Below are positions 1-5,649 of a stretch of 5,649 nucleotides of DNA, piece after piece. The translations under genes were made by a program, and so were the position numbers. The notes beneath the pieces are model-generated. The model was not told the origin of the DNA. It made no database searches and saw only the letters and a program-made list of their open reading frames with translations. Each line of letters begins with the position of its first letter. Positions within the stretch are counted from its first letter, which is position 1. Source of the DNA: JBOGZI01 sp050697275 (GTDB lineage Bacteria; Actinomycetota; Thermoleophilia; Solirubrobacterales; 70-9). The stretch spans positions 1 to 5,649 of the forward strand of contig JBOGZI010000099.1 in the NCBI GenBank assembly GCA_050697275.1. The letters run 5' to 3'.

Positions 1-222
1 CCGGTAGACGACGAGCTGACGGCGCTCCTCGAAGAGGTCGAGCAAGCTGACCGAGCCGCTCGGGCCGTCGAAGCGGTACTCCTTCTCGACTTCCAGCATG
101 GGCATGCGGCGTCGCTCGGCGGCGAGCGCGTCGCGGGCACGGGTGTGCTCCTTCTCCTTCGCCAGCAGCTTCTCGCGCGCGGCCTTCCATTCCTGCGGCG
201 AGACGATCGGCGGGGTGTCCAT
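1..222 (-). CDS. DUF899 family thioredoxin-like protein, N-terminal part (truncated by window edge)
   Basis: Reading the minus strand from an ATG at 222-220 gives 74 codons open to the window edge, beginning MDTPPIVSPQEW. The pattern EW-x-AR-x-x-LL-x-x-EK near residues 11-24, a charged helix with AAERRRMPM (about 34-42), VEKEYRFDGP (45-54) and SLLDLFEERRQL (59-70) matches the conserved start of DUF899 proteins. These are cytosolic, roughly 230-250 aa, thioredoxin-fold proteins, predicted but poorly characterised as dithiol-disulfide oxidoreductases. The start is well supported by an AAGGAGGA Shine-Dalgarno 4 nt upstream. Most of the thioredoxin-like domain lies outside the window, so redox residues cannot be judged. 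The gene is divergent from the MFS transporter gene and shares a 185-nt intergenic region with it; no functional link is evident. Recognition is from the N-terminal motif pattern only. Confidence 0.85.
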   Translation of the reverse strand, partial: MDTPPIVSPQEWKAAREKLLAKEKEHTRARDALAAERRRMPMLEVEKEYRFDGPSGSVSLLDLFEERRQLVVYR

Positions 223-226
223 CGTG

Positions 227-234
227 TCCTCCTT
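227..234 (-). promoter_or_regulatory. Shine-Dalgarno of the DUF899 gene
   Basis: The minus strand reads AAGGAGGA, then CACG, then ATG. It is a near-perfect anti-16S complement and fixes the DUF899 start at 222. It is the strongest ribosome binding site in the window; the MFS and ThyX-like genes lack one. Confidence 0.8.
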
Positions 235-387
235 GGTCTGGGCGCGGCGCTTATCCGCCGGCTTCACAGCTACGTCGAACAGACCGGCCGTGAATCGACA
301 TTGCTACCAGCTAGACCAGCCCGGCGACGGAAACTCATCGCTCGCTCATGCCGGGCGAGGGGCGATGAATTCGGCGGCTCGGGAGGG

Positions 388-403
388 TCACTACATTAAG
401 TGA
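388..403. promoter_or_regulatory. Inverted repeat (putative operator) over a -10-like box upstream of the MFS gene
   Basis: The sequence TCACTACATTAAGTGA is an inverted repeat with perfect 5-nt arms (TCACT and AGTGA) around 6 nt. It ends 4 nt before the MFS start codon, in an AT-rich island inside GC-rich DNA. TACATT at 392-397 fits the TANNNT -10 pattern and would place transcription start around 404-408, giving little or no 5' leader. A protein bound to the repeat would cover this -10 box, so local repression of the transporter operon is a reasonable inference. The arms are short, no clear -35 is visible (only a poor TTCGGC at 370-375), and no regulator gene is present in the window. Confidence 0.4.
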
Positions 404-407
404 AGTA

Positions 408-1673
408 ATGGCCACCCCCCGCTCGATCCAACAGACCTACCTGCTGCTCCTGGCGGGGAACACCCTGGCCGCCTCCCTGATCTGGGGGATCAACACGATC
501 TTCCTGCTCGACGCCGGGCTCTCGAACCTGGAGGCGTTCGCGGCCAACGCCTTCTTCACCGCCGGCATGGTGGTGTTCGAGGTGCCGACCGGGATCGTCG
601 CCGACACGATCGGCCGGCGGACCTCCTATCTGCTGGGCACGCTCACCCTGAGCGGGTCGAGCCTGCTCTACGTGATGCTCTGGCAGATCCAGGCGAGCTT
701 CTGGGCCTGGGCGGTCGTCTCGCTGCTGCTGGGCCTGGGGTTCACCTTCTTCTCGGGCGCGGTCGAGGCGTGGCTGGTCGACGCGCTCACGGCGACCGGC
801 TTCACCGGCGACCTGGAGTCGGTCTTCGGGCGTGGTCAGATCGTCACCGGAGCCGGGATGCTGGGCGGCTCCGTCGCGGGTGGGTTCATCGCCCAGCAGG
901 CCAGCCTCGGCGTCCCGTTCGTGCTCCGCGCCCTGATCCTGCTCGTGACGTTCGCGGCCGCCTTCCGGCTGATGCACGATGTCGGCTTCACCCCCGAGAA
1001 GGGCGGCCGGCCGCTGGCGGAGATGCGAAAGATCGCCTCCGCCTCGATCGATTACGGCTGGCGCGTGCCGGCGGTCAAGTGGGTGATGGTCGAGGCCCTG
1101 TTCACCGGCGGCGTCGGCATCTACGGCTTCTACGCGCTCCAGCCCTACCTGCTCGAGCTCTACGGCGACCCGACCGCCTACCAGATCGCCGGCCTCGCGG
1201 CGGCGATCGTCGCCGGCGCCCAGATCCTCGGAGGCGTGGCGGCGCCGCGGATCCGCCGCCTCTTCCATCGCCGCACCACGGCGCTGATCCTGATGGCGGC
1301 GATGAGCGCGGTCACGCTGGCGGCGGTGGGGACCTTCCAGAGCTTCTGGGCGGTGATCGGGCTGACCACGGCCTGGGGCCTGCTGTTCGCGGCCACGATG
1401 CCGATCCGCCAGACCTACCTGAACGGGATGATCCCCTCGCGGCAGCGGGCGACGATCCTCTCCTTCGACTCGATGATGTCCTCCAGCGGCGGGGTCTGGG
1501 CGCAGCCTGTGCTGGGCCGCGCCGCCGACGCCTGGGGCTACCCCCAGTCCTACCTCCTCTCGGCCGGGATCTCGGCGCTGGCGGTGCCCTTCCTCGCCCT
1601 CTCGCGGCGGCAGAACGCCCCGGCCGACGTGCTCGACCTGACCGAGGCCGAGCCCGCGCCTCAGCCCGCCTGA
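408..1673 (+). CDS. Major facilitator superfamily (MFS) transporter
   Basis: A 421-aa integral membrane protein with about 12 hydrophobic segments, roughly at 11-34, 45-65, 74-92, 97-118, 144-163, 170-187, 224-250, 257-280, 290-308, 312-332, 348-370 and 380-398. A cytoplasmic loop of about 35 residues between helices 6 and 7 gives the usual 6+6 layout. The TM2-TM3 loop carries GIVADTIGRR (62-71), a good match to MFS motif A (GxxxDRxGRR). VEAWLVDAL (119-127) and NGMIPSRQRATILS (339-352) resemble conserved stretches of DHA1-like drug or metabolite exporters. Secondary, probably proton-coupled, transport across the inner membrane is expected from the family; the substrate cannot be read from sequence. 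ATG 408 is the only usual start codon after an in-frame TGA at 366. It has no close Shine-Dalgarno (GGGAGGG at 381-387 is 20 nt away), suggesting a leaderless or very short-leader mRNA. It probably forms an operon with the AEC gene 13 nt downstream. Confidence 0.92.
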   Translation: MATPRSIQQTYLLLLAGNTLAASLIWGINTIFLLDAGLSNLEAFAANAFFTAGMVVFEVPTGIVADTIGRRTSYLLGTLTLSGSSLLYVMLWQIQASFWAWAVVSLLLGLGFTFFSGAVEAWLVDALTATGFTGDLESVFGRGQIVTGAGMLGGSVAGGFIAQQASLGVPFVLRALILLVTFAAAFRLMHDVGFTPEKGGRPLAEMRKIASASIDYGWRVPAVKWVMVEALFTGGVGIYGFYALQPYLLELYGDPTAYQIAGLAAAIVAGAQILGGVAAPRIRRLFHRRTTALILMAAMSAVTLAAVGTFQSFWAVIGLTTAWGLLFAATMPIRQTYLNGMIPSRQRATILSFDSMMSSSGGVWAQPVLGRAADAWGYPQSYLLSAGISALAVPFLALSRRQNAPADVLDLTEAEPAPQPA

Positions 1674-1686
1674 TCCCTGCGCGAGG

Positions 1687-2616
1687 ATGCCCGCCTTGGG
1701 CGTCCTGGCGACAATCGCCGCGATCGCGGTCTCCGGAGCGGCCGGGGTGGCGGCGGAGCGCCGCTGGCCGGACCGGGCGGTCTCCTGGGCGCGCTCGGCG
1801 CTGGTCGCCTCCCTCTACACGCTCGTCCCCTTCGTCACCTTCTTCAACCTGGCGCGGATCGAGCTGGACGCCAACCTGGGCGGCGGGATCCTGCTCGGCT
1901 GGGTGGCGATCCTGGCCGCCGCCGGGCTCGCCTGGCTGGTCGGGGATCGGGTCCTCCATCTGCCGCGGGCCTCGACCGGTGCGCTGATCGTCTGCACCCT
2001 GGTCCCCAACTCCGGCTACCTCGGCTATCCCCTCACCGCATCGCTGCTCGGCTTCGACTCCCTAGGCGAGGCGGTGGTCTACGACATCGTCGTCGTCGCC
2101 CCCTCGCTGCTGCTGCTCGCGTTCAGCGCGGGCGCGGCCTTCGGTGAGCGGGCCGGGGAGGGGCCGCGCGAGCGGACGGTCGCCTTCTTCACCCGCAACC
2201 CGCCCCTGTACGCGGCGATCGCGGCGCTGCTCGCCCCGGATACGCTGGCGCCCGACCTCCTGGTCGACGCCTCCCGCGTCGCGGTGATCGCGCTGCTGCC
2301 GATCGGCTTCTTCGCGGTCGGCGCCGTGCTCACCGAGGAGGAGCAGGGCGGCGTCCGCCTCGGGCTGCCGCTCGGCACGCCGGCCGTCGCGGCGATCGTG
2401 CTTCGCGTCGCGATCGCGCCGGGCCTGCTCTTCCTGCTCAGCGCACCCCTGATCGACCTGCCCGATCCCTATCTGCTGCTGGCGACGATGCCGTGCGGCA
2501 TCAACACCCTGCTGGTCGCGCACGTCTACGGGCTCGACGCCCGCCTCTCGGCGCAGGCGGTCGCCTGGTCCACGGCGGTCGTGGTGGCGGCGGCCCTGCT
2601 CGCGCAGGGGCTCTAG
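1687..2616 (+). CDS. AEC family (auxin efflux carrier-like, Mem_trans) permease
   Basis: A 309-aa membrane protein with about ten hydrophobic segments, roughly at 3-22, 36-56, 67-86, 97-121, 129-150, 171-184, 194-214, 230-252, 262-281 and 287-307. Family-typical features are PFVTFFNLARIEL in the second helix (48-60), the broken-helix motif PNSGYLGYP (107-115), TRNPPLYAAI at the start of the second half (169-178), MPCGINTLLVAHVYGLD (268-284) and a terminal helix with WSTAV. AEC proteins are inner-membrane carriers of the PIN-like fold; characterised bacterial members move organic acids such as malate or malonate, but this substrate is unknown. The gene follows the MFS stop by 13 nt. The ATG at 1687 directly abuts GCGAGG. 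A TTG at 1696 sits 9 nt after the same GAGG (1683-1686) and is a plausible alternative start, shortening the protein by 3 residues. Confidence 0.88.
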   Translation: MPALGVLATIAAIAVSGAAGVAAERRWPDRAVSWARSALVASLYTLVPFVTFFNLARIELDANLGGGILLGWVAILAAAGLAWLVGDRVLHLPRASTGALIVCTLVPNSGYLGYPLTASLLGFDSLGEAVVYDIVVVAPSLLLLAFSAGAAFGERAGEGPRERTVAFFTRNPPLYAAIAALLAPDTLAPDLLVDASRVAVIALLPIGFFAVGAVLTEEEQGGVRLGLPLGTPAVAAIVLRVAIAPGLLFLLSAPLIDLPDPYLLLATMPCGINTLLVAHVYGLDARLSAQAVAWSTAVVVAAALLAQGL

Positions 2617-2619
2617 CGG

Positions 2620-3801
2620 CTAACGCCTCCAGGCGGTGGCGGGCTGGCGAAAGGTGGCCCCGGCCGCCTCCACACCGACCGGTCGCTTCTGGGCGCGCAG
2701 CGCCGCGTCGGCGGCGTCGAGCAGCTCCCCCGGCTCGTTGCCGTCATACGGGAAGACGGCGGTGCCGACGCTGGCCGAGAGCCTGACGTCGCCGGAGGTG
2801 ATCCGGGCGAGCGCCTCGTCGATCCGCCGGGCCAGCAGATCCGCCTGCCCGCGCCCCGTCTCCGGCGCCACCACCGAGAACTCGTCGCCGCCCTGGCGGA
2901 AGACCGAGTCCTCGGCCCGCACCTTGAGGTCGAGCATCGAGCCGACGATCGCCAGCAGCAGGTCCCCCACCAGGTGCCCCTGGGTCTCGTTCACCTCCTT
3001 GAACCGGTCGAGGTCGAGGGTGAGGACCGCGAACTCGCGGCCCCGCCGCCGGTGGCGGGCGGTCTCCTCGCGCAGCCGCTCGATCAGGGAGCGATAGTTC
3101 CCGACCCCGGTGAGCCCGTCCTCGGTGGAGAGCCGGCGGTAGGCCTCCTTGCTCGCCTCGAGGTTCGCGGTGAGCCGGGCGACCACGATCGCGATGAACA
3201 TCACCCCGGGGGCGACGGCGAGCACCCAGAGCGTGGTCTGGCGCACCGGCTCGCTCTCGTAGGCGAAGGGAACCACCAACGCGACCATGATCAGGGCCAG
3301 GAAGGGGAGCATCTGCCGCACCCTGGCGAAGACGAGGCCGACGAAGAGCGCGACGAAGAAGTAGAGATAGGTGAAGACGTAGTCGGTCGCCGCGACGGCG
3401 GCCGCGATCTGCAGGGTCGCCGCGACCGGCACGACCGCCAGCCAGCGCTCCTCGACGCGCTGCCAGGGCAGCAGCAGGCAGATCAGGCCGCTGATGATGG
3501 CGATCACGGTGAGCGCCGGCACCCAGGGCTCGAACGGCCTGTCGAGCAGGAAGAGGCTGGGAACGGTCGAGAGCGAGCCGCCGATGAAGAGCAGCCCGGC
3601 GATCCGCCAGGCGCCGCGCAGGCCGACGGCACGGTCGCCGCGGCCCGGAACGCTGCTGCCGTTCCACGCACGGTGGGGAGTGGCTTGGATCACGCTGGCT
3701 TCGCCTTCGGCTTCGAGGTGCTCGAGCTCGTCGATCAATGGCGCCGCCGGCCCCACGCCCCGGGCGCCGCGCGACTGTACCACTCGAACATTTGTTGGCA
3801 C
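2620..3801 (-). CDS. Membrane-anchored diguanylate cyclase (GGDEF domain)
   Basis: With the GTG start at 3801 the protein is 393 aa. Residues 1-65 are polar; about six hydrophobic segments follow (near 67-85, 94-112, 119-139, 142-161, 163-180, 191-208); a GGDEF domain occupies about 216-379 on the cytoplasmic side. It makes c-di-GMP from two GTP. Catalytic signs are DGLTGVGN (228-235), LDLDRFKEVN (262-271, with metal-ligand Asp263 and guanine-contacting Asn271), GHLVGD (275-280), canonical GGDEF at 304-308 and SASVGTAVFPYDG (342-354). RAED at 295-298, exactly five residues before GGDEF, is an intact RxxD inhibitory I-site, so product feedback is expected. I could not assign the six-helix sensor region to a named domain. 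No EAL domain is present. The reading frame extends upstream to 3939, but that extension is Pro/Arg-rich and overlaps the thyX-like promoter. GTG 3801 has GAGGGG 7 nt upstream; GTG 3756 and TTG 3738 are alternatives. Confidence 0.9.
   Translation of the reverse strand: MPTNVRVVQSRGARGVGPAAPLIDELEHLEAEGEASVIQATPHRAWNGSSVPGRGDRAVGLRGAWRIAGLLFIGGSLSTVPSLFLLDRPFEPWVPALTVIAIISGLICLLLPWQRVEERWLAVVPVAATLQIAAAVAATDYVFTYLYFFVALFVGLVFARVRQMLPFLALIMVALVVPFAYESEPVRQTTLWVLAVAPGVMFIAIVVARLTANLEASKEAYRRLSTEDGLTGVGNYRSLIERLREETARHRRRGREFAVLTLDLDRFKEVNETQGHLVGDLLLAIVGSMLDLKVRAEDSVFRQGGDEFSVVAPETGRGQADLLARRIDEALARITSGDVRLSASVGTAVFPYDGNEPGELLDAADAALRAQKRPVGVEAAGATFRQPATAWRR
3774..3779 (-). promoter_or_regulatory. 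Possible -10 element for the GGDEF gene
   Basis: The minus strand reads TACAGT, a TANNNT match, placing a transcription start near 3767 and a short leader before GTG 3756. No convincing -35 is seen 17 nt further upstream (GGTGCC). This promoter competes with the GTG 3801 start, so only one of the two readings can be right. The match is short and may be chance. Confidence 0.25.
3784..3799. promoter_or_regulatory. LexA/SOS-box-like sequence
   Basis: The plus strand reads TCGAACATTTGTTGGC. Against the actinobacterial LexA operator pattern TCGAAC-N4-GTTCGA, the left half is perfect and the right half matches GTT and one further base, so 10 of the 12 defined positions agree. It lies between the divergent GGDEF and ThyX-like genes, close to the GGDEF end: directly upstream of the TACAGT -10-like box, or inside the first codons if GTG 3801 is the true start. 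It is about 155 nt from the ThyX-like start, so direct control of that gene is less likely. LexA binding is inference; no lexA gene is in the window. Confidence 0.35.
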
Positions 3802-3808
3802 CCCAGTT

Positions 3809-3814
3809 CCCCTC
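3809..3814 (-). promoter_or_regulatory. Shine-Dalgarno-like site supporting the GTG 3801 start of the GGDEF gene
   Basis: The minus strand reads GAGGGG, 7 nt, then GTG at 3801-3799. No comparable site precedes the other candidate starts (3783, 3756, 3738, 3693), which is why 3801 was chosen. If transcription instead begins at the -10-like box 3779-3774, this site would not be transcribed and a start at 3756 or 3738 would apply. Confidence 0.4.
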
Positions 3815-3939
3815 ACAACCAGCCATGGTGGTGCGTGGAGAGGACGGAGGTCCCGCGGGGGCCGATCCGGCGGCGGCGATCGCCCCCGAGCCGTGCCCGA
3901 ACCCCCGGCGGGGCCGCGAAGGCCATCGGTCGCCGCCAT

Positions 3940-3945
3940 TACGAT
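3940..3945 (+). promoter_or_regulatory. -10 element for a leaderless transcript of the ThyX-like gene
   Basis: TACGAT fits the TANNNT -10 consensus and is followed by 8 nt and then the GTG start at 3954. This is the spacing expected when transcription begins at or within a base or two of the start codon. There is no Shine-Dalgarno upstream of the GTG, consistent with a leaderless mRNA. No good -35 hexamer is visible. Confidence 0.5.
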
Positions 3946-3953
3946 GGCCGCCC

Positions 3954-5582
3954 GTGCGCTACCCGGTCGAGGAATTCACCGATGAGGAGAGAGCCCTCCT
4001 CACCCCGCACTTCACCAACCTCGACCGCCCCGTGTTCGCGCTGGTCAACCTGCCGGAGACGGTGAAGGGGGCGCTGTTCGCGCGCTACTCGCGCTACGCG
4101 GGCCCCCTGCGCCGGCTCTACCTGGAGGAGTTCGCGGCGGACGTGCCGGAGGGCGGCCGTCCGTTCGAGGGGGAGGAGGGCGAGCGGGCGGCGGGCCTGT
4201 ACGAGCGCGTCTTCATGGGCTACGGGGACGACTCGATCGCGCAGGTCGGCGGCGCCCACATCGCCTGCGAGTGGGTCTCCAACATCCTCACCAAGGTCCT
4301 GCAGCGGGGCCGGCTCGCCGCCTACCTCGAGCAGTCCACCCGCTACATCCCCTACGACTCGCCGCTGCCGGAGTCGGCGGGCGGCGGCTACCGCTTCTAC
4401 CGCGACGAGGAGCTCGGGCCCGAGTTCGCGCGGGCGATGGAGGAGCTGTTCTCGATCTACTCGCGCTCGCTGACAACGGTCCAGGAGTGGGCCGCCGAGC
4501 GCTGGCCCCGGGGCGAGGAGCCCGAGGGCGCCTGGCAGCGCTCGATCAAGGCGAAGGCGCTCGACCTGCTCCGCGGCCTGCTTCCCGCCGCGACGCTGAG
4601 CCACGTCGGCATCTTCGCCTCGGGGCAGGCCTACGAGCAGATGCTGCTGCGGATGATGGCCTCGCCGCTTCCCGAGGCGCGCCACTTCGCCGGGATGATC
4701 CTCGAGGAGCTGAAGCAGGTGATGCCGAGCTTCGTCGCCCGGGTCGAGCGGCCCGACCGTGGCGGCGAGTGGATCGGCTATCTGGAGCGGCGCCGCGAGG
4801 AGACCGAGCGCTGGGTCGCCCGGCTCGGGCTCGACCGCAGGGAGCGCTCCGACGCGCCCTCGGTGGAGCTGGCCGGGGTGGAGGGAAGCGAGGAGGACCT
4901 GCTCGCCGCCTCGCTGTTCGAGTCGGCCACGCTCTCCGAGCGGGAGATCCTCGACCGGATCCACGCCCTGCCCCCGGACGAGCAGGCCGAGATCATCGCC
5001 GAGCTGGCGGGCGAGAGGGCCAACCGCCGCCACCGGCCCGGCCGCGGCTGGGAGGCCGTGCGCTACCGCTTCGAGATCGTCTCCGACTACGGCGGCTTCC
5101 GCGACCTCCAGCGCCACCGCATGCTGACCTGCCAGTGGCAGAGGCTGACCCCCGACCTCGGCGCCGGTGTCCCGGAGGAGGTCGGCGACGCCGGGCTCGG
5201 CGACGACTACCAGCGTGCGCTGGAGATCTCGCGGGGCGAGTTCGACCGCCTCTCCAATGCCGGCCTTCGCGACGCGGCCCCCTACGCAATCTGTCTCGGC
5301 TACAGGATCCGCTACGTGCTCGACCTCAACGCACGCGAGGCGATGCACCTGATCGAGCTGCGATCGGGCCGCGAGGGGCACCCCACCTACCGCGCCGTCG
5401 CCCATGCGATGCACGAGCGAATCGCCACCGTGCACCCGGCGGTCGCCGCGGCGATGACCCACGTCGACCACTCCCAGGAGCCGCGGCTGGAGCGGGTCCT
5501 GAGCGAGATCCGCACCCACCGCAGACGCCTGAAGACGGGTGCCCACGCCGACGCTCCGCCGGGGCTGAGCGGTCTCGGCTGA
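3954..5582 (+). CDS. Double-domain ThyX-like protein (FAD-dependent thymidylate synthase family)
   Basis: From GTG 3954 this is 542 aa, about twice a usual ThyX (220-250 aa), with two ThyX-like domains: roughly 1-262 and 366-527, joined by a charged helical linker. Canonical ThyX methylates dUMP to dTMP using FAD and methylenetetrahydrofolate. The signature RHRxxSxNExSxRY is degenerate in both copies: residues 118-131 read RGRLAAYLEQSTRY (ExSxRY kept, His lost) and 387-400 read RHRMLTCQWQRLTP (RHR kept, ExSxRY lost). The dUMP-side pattern NxR...LR is kept in the C-terminal copy (Asn459, Arg461, Arg470), whereas the N-terminal copy has SGQ...LR (Arg233). Thymidylate synthase activity is therefore uncertain. 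The frame stays open to an ATG at 3738, but the 72 extra residues are low-complexity and overlap the divergent promoter region; typical homology begins at RYPVEEF, so GTG 3954 is preferred, supported by the TACGAT box. It stands alone in its orientation. Confidence 0.85.
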   Translation: MRYPVEEFTDEERALLTPHFTNLDRPVFALVNLPETVKGALFARYSRYAGPLRRLYLEEFAADVPEGGRPFEGEEGERAAGLYERVFMGYGDDSIAQVGGAHIACEWVSNILTKVLQRGRLAAYLEQSTRYIPYDSPLPESAGGGYRFYRDEELGPEFARAMEELFSIYSRSLTTVQEWAAERWPRGEEPEGAWQRSIKAKALDLLRGLLPAATLSHVGIFASGQAYEQMLLRMMASPLPEARHFAGMILEELKQVMPSFVARVERPDRGGEWIGYLERRREETERWVARLGLDRRERSDAPSVELAGVEGSEEDLLAASLFESATLSEREILDRIHALPPDEQAEIIAELAGERANRRHRPGRGWEAVRYRFEIVSDYGGFRDLQRHRMLTCQWQRLTPDLGAGVPEEVGDAGLGDDYQRALEISRGEFDRLSNAGLRDAAPYAICLGYRIRYVLDLNAREAMHLIELRSGREGHPTYRAVAHAMHERIATVHPAVAAAMTHVDHSQEPRLERVLSEIRTHRRRLKTGAHADAPPGLSGLG

Positions 5583-5627
5583 ACCCGGGTCGAACCTGCA
5601 GCGCATAGGCTTCGTACTACCGCGCGC

Positions 5628-5649
5628 ATGGAGGCACGCGACCCAAGCC
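5628..5649 (+). CDS. Possible start of a downstream gene (truncated by window edge)
   Basis: ATG at 5628 opens a frame reading MEARDPS to the window end. It lies 45 nt after the ThyX-like stop and has no Shine-Dalgarno, but TACTAC at 5615-5620 sits 7 nt upstream, a layout similar to the leaderless start of the ThyX-like gene though without the final T of TANNNT. Seven codons are too few to identify a family or to be sure this is a gene. Confidence 0.25.

Noticed and set aside
320..355. Inverted repeat CCCGGC / GCCGGG in the divergent intergenic region
   Set aside because: Six-bp GC-only arms separated by 24 nt, with no T-run or conserved element; not distinguishable from chance.
98..403. Plus-strand open frames in the left region (98-403 and 145-399)
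   Set aside because: They overlap the well-supported DUF899 gene antisense and continue into the divergent promoter region; the translations are Ser/Arg/Ala-rich with no recognisable motif, typical of shadow frames in GC-rich DNA.
2624..2635. Small inverted repeat CGCC-TCCA-GGCG at the end of the GGDEF gene as a terminator
   Set aside because: The stem is only 4 bp, there is no T-tract on either strand, and it lies within coding sequence; such repeats are frequent by chance in GC-rich DNA.
5581..5600. tRNA T-arm-like string GGTTCGACCCGGGTTC on the minus strand
   Set aside because: The 5-bp T-stem does not pair (GCAGG against CGGGT) and no acceptor stem, anticodon arm or D arm is found nearby. 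It mostly reflects the small palindrome ACCCGGGT at 5583-5590.
5590..5601. Second possible LexA half-site TCGAAC downstream of the ThyX-like gene
   Set aside because: Only the left half is present; the position expected to read GTTCGA reads AGCGCA.
3939..5606. Long minus-strand frame of 555 codons opposite the ThyX-like gene
   Set aside because: The translation is rich in Arg, Gly, Leu, Val and Asp without domain motifs, while the plus strand encodes a recognisable protein over the same interval. Long antisense frames are expected at this GC content.

Overview
This is a 5.6 kb stretch of very GC-rich bacterial chromosome with strong G/C bias at third codon positions. Start sites lacking a Shine-Dalgarno (SD) sequence sit just downstream of TANNNT boxes, a pattern common in Actinobacteria. 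Together with the type of ThyX-like protein present, this suggests a high-GC actinobacterium, possibly of the Thermoleophilia/Solirubrobacterales kind. That assignment is inference from composition and protein style, not from a marker gene. No mobile element, CRISPR array, rRNA or tRNA was seen.

Layout. (1) The left edge carries the first 74 codons of a minus-strand DUF899 (thioredoxin-like) gene, which runs out of the window. (2) A 185-nt divergent intergenic region separates it from a plus-strand pair of membrane transporter genes: an MFS permease and, 13 nt later, an AEC-family (auxin efflux carrier-like) permease, probably one operon. A 16-nt imperfect palindrome wraps around a -10-like box just upstream of the MFS start. 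(3) A minus-strand gene for a membrane-anchored diguanylate cyclase (about six TM helices plus GGDEF with an intact I-site) converges on the AEC gene, with only 3 nt between stop codons. (4) A divergent regulatory region of about 150 nt holds a LexA/SOS-box-like sequence nearer the cyclase gene and a -10 box placed for a leaderless transcript of the next gene. (5) A plus-strand gene encodes a 542-aa protein with two tandem ThyX (FAD-dependent thymidylate synthase)-like domains. (6) The last 22 nt may begin another plus-strand gene.

The genes do not form one recognisable pathway. The transporter pair is the only likely co-transcribed unit. The most interesting element is the double ThyX-like protein: the ThyX signature motif is eroded in a complementary way in the two halves (RHR kept in the C-terminal copy, ExSxRY kept in the N-terminal copy). 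Because ThyX active sites are built across subunit interfaces, this could be a fused pseudo-dimer keeping one composite site type, or a paralogue with a changed function.
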